In this document: in pieces, positions 63,317-64,000 of the stretch
How the letters are laid out: the number at the start of each line of letters is the position of its first letter
Numbering within the stretch: the first letter of the stretch is position 1
Assembly: GCF_000483485.1 (NCBI RefSeq)
Contig: NZ_KI519609.1
Coordinates: 1,455,460-1,519,459, forward strand
DNA: 64,000 bases
Source of the DNA: Thiomicrorhabdus chilensis DSM 12352
GTDB lineage: Bacteria; Pseudomonadota; Gammaproteobacteria; Thiomicrospirales; Thiomicrospiraceae
Direction of reading: 5' to 3'
Made by a program: the position numbers and the translations under genes
The notes under the pieces: generated by a model
What the model saw: only the letters and a program-made list of their open reading frames with translations
The model's database searches: none
Told to the model about the DNA's origin: nothing

Positions 63317-63453
63317 AAAAATGGTTAAAATCTACCTGCTTTGCGTTGAAAAACTTGCCAATAGCCGGCTATTAGCTACATTTTTCGCCTTAATCAGGCA
63401 AATTTTTCCTCATTTTTGTTTTGCGCCCCACTCATGCAAAGCTCTCTAATAAA
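63317..63453 (+). repeat. Intergenic element shared with the nadC upstream region
   Basis: It is the second copy of the ~135-base element found at 23281-23416, with the same ordered blocks (GTTAAAAT, CAATAGC, CATTTTT, GCGCCC, CAAAGCTCTC). It lies upstream of gloB in the same orientation relative to the downstream gene. Confidence 0.7.
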
Positions 63454-63520
63454 CAGAAAACAAATTTGTTAAAATGGCCTCAATTATATCAACTCCGTTA
63501 CCCAAAAAAGACAAGCTTCT

Positions 63521-64000
63521 ATGAATATCATTGGCATACCGGCACTGGTGGGCACTTACGACAACTACATCTGGGTGTTGCACCAGTCACAAAACGCCTG
63601 GGTCGTCGACCCCGGAGAATCAGATCAAGTCATTGATTTTCTATATAAAAATTCGCTGACACTGAAGGGTATCCTAATCACCCACGCGCATCATGACCAT
63701 GTCAATGGCATTGCGGCTTTAAAAACCGCTTTTGCGGATGCCATCGTTTACGGGCCGGCCGATGCACAAACAGCCGGCGTTGAAATCGGCCTTAAAGAAG
63801 GCGATCAGCTTGAGCTGACCCCAAACTTTGAACTCAAAGTTTTGGAAACACCGGGGCATACTCTGGATCACCTAGCCTACTACAACGACAATGCGCTGTT
63901 CTGCGGCGACACCTTGTTTACAGCCGGTTGCGGACGCAAGTTCACCGGAAGCTATGCGCAGTTTGCAGATTCCATCCTCAAACTGCGCCAGCTGGATGAG
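63521..64000 (+). CDS. gloB: Hydroxyacylglutathione hydrolase (glyoxalase II), partial
   Basis: The gene runs off the window after about 160 codons. The visible part has the binuclear-metal motif THAHHDH, LETPGHT and FCGDTLFTAGCGRKFTG, which is diagnostic of glyoxalase II rather than the ETHE1-type enzyme at 50010. It hydrolyses S-D-lactoylglutathione. The ATG at 63521 starts MNIIGIPALVGTYDNYIWVL. The neighbourhood methyltransferase-rnhA-dnaQ matches E. coli. Confidence 0.94.
   Translation, partial: MNIIGIPALVGTYDNYIWVLHQSQNAWVVDPGESDQVIDFLYKNSLTLKGILITHAHHDHVNGIAALKTAFADAIVYGPADAQTAGVEIGLKEGDQLELTPNFELKVLETPGHTLDHLAYYNDNALFCGDTLFTAGCGRKFTGSYAQFADSILKLRQLDE

Overview
The window looks like chromosome of a gammaproteobacterium, probably a sulfur-oxidising Thiomicrospira/Hydrogenovibrio-type member of the Thiotrichales. 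This is inferred from gene content and order: bamD beside rluD-pgeF, dnaQ-rnhA-methyltransferase-gloB, a homodimeric-type aceE with aceF and a lipoyl-fused lpd, a free-standing ETHE1-type persulfide dioxygenase and many c-di-GMP cyclases. No rRNA, intact tRNA, CRISPR array or insertion sequence was found.

Layout. 0.2-11.2 kb: two diguanylate cyclases, a RhlE-like helicase, a HAD phosphatase, two transporters, pyrC, a membrane protein and a methyltransferase. 11.5-13.5 kb: a small accessory patch with a 42-residue membrane peptide, a DUF3820 gene, and GIY-YIG and SnoaL-like genes set between attC-like sites, ending in an attI-like site that has no integrase. 13.7-19.6 kb: the pyruvate dehydrogenase operon aceE-aceF-lpd. 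20-33 kb: housekeeping genes (rppH, flavodoxin, ampD, nadC, a Kef-type antiporter, pgeF, rluD, bamD, nadE, sucCD). 33-43 kb: two PPIase/GGDEF genes, a run of small exported proteins, a corrinoid adenosyltransferase, a glycosyltransferase, a cytochrome c and a large chemoreceptor. 43-50 kb: hrpB and hrpA in tandem. 50-55 kb: persulfide dioxygenase, aldo/keto reductase and a BetT-type carrier. 55.2-60.3 kb: a chromosomal integron with five cassettes, an attI site and an intI gene interrupted by one in-frame TAA. 60.5-64 kb: an FKBP PPIase, dnaQ, rnhA, a methyltransferase and the start of gloB.

Two signals are not explained by ordinary gene annotation. First, the 8-bp palindrome CAGGCCTG occurs 26 times by my count, where about one copy is expected. 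It falls both in genes and between them, and intergenic copies usually carry symmetric AAAAT/ATTTT-like arms. It is absent from 49.7-61.8 kb, the stretch that holds the integron. Second, two attI-like sites 45.8 kb apart align without gaps over more than 100 bp, in the same orientation. One lies next to the disrupted intI and the other has lost its integrase, so this looks like a duplicated and now immobilised integron platform. Its cassettes include an OLD-like AAA/TOPRIM ATPase (candidate defence gene) and tiny membrane or cationic peptides. A ~135-bp intergenic element upstream of both nadC and gloB is a further unexplained repeat.
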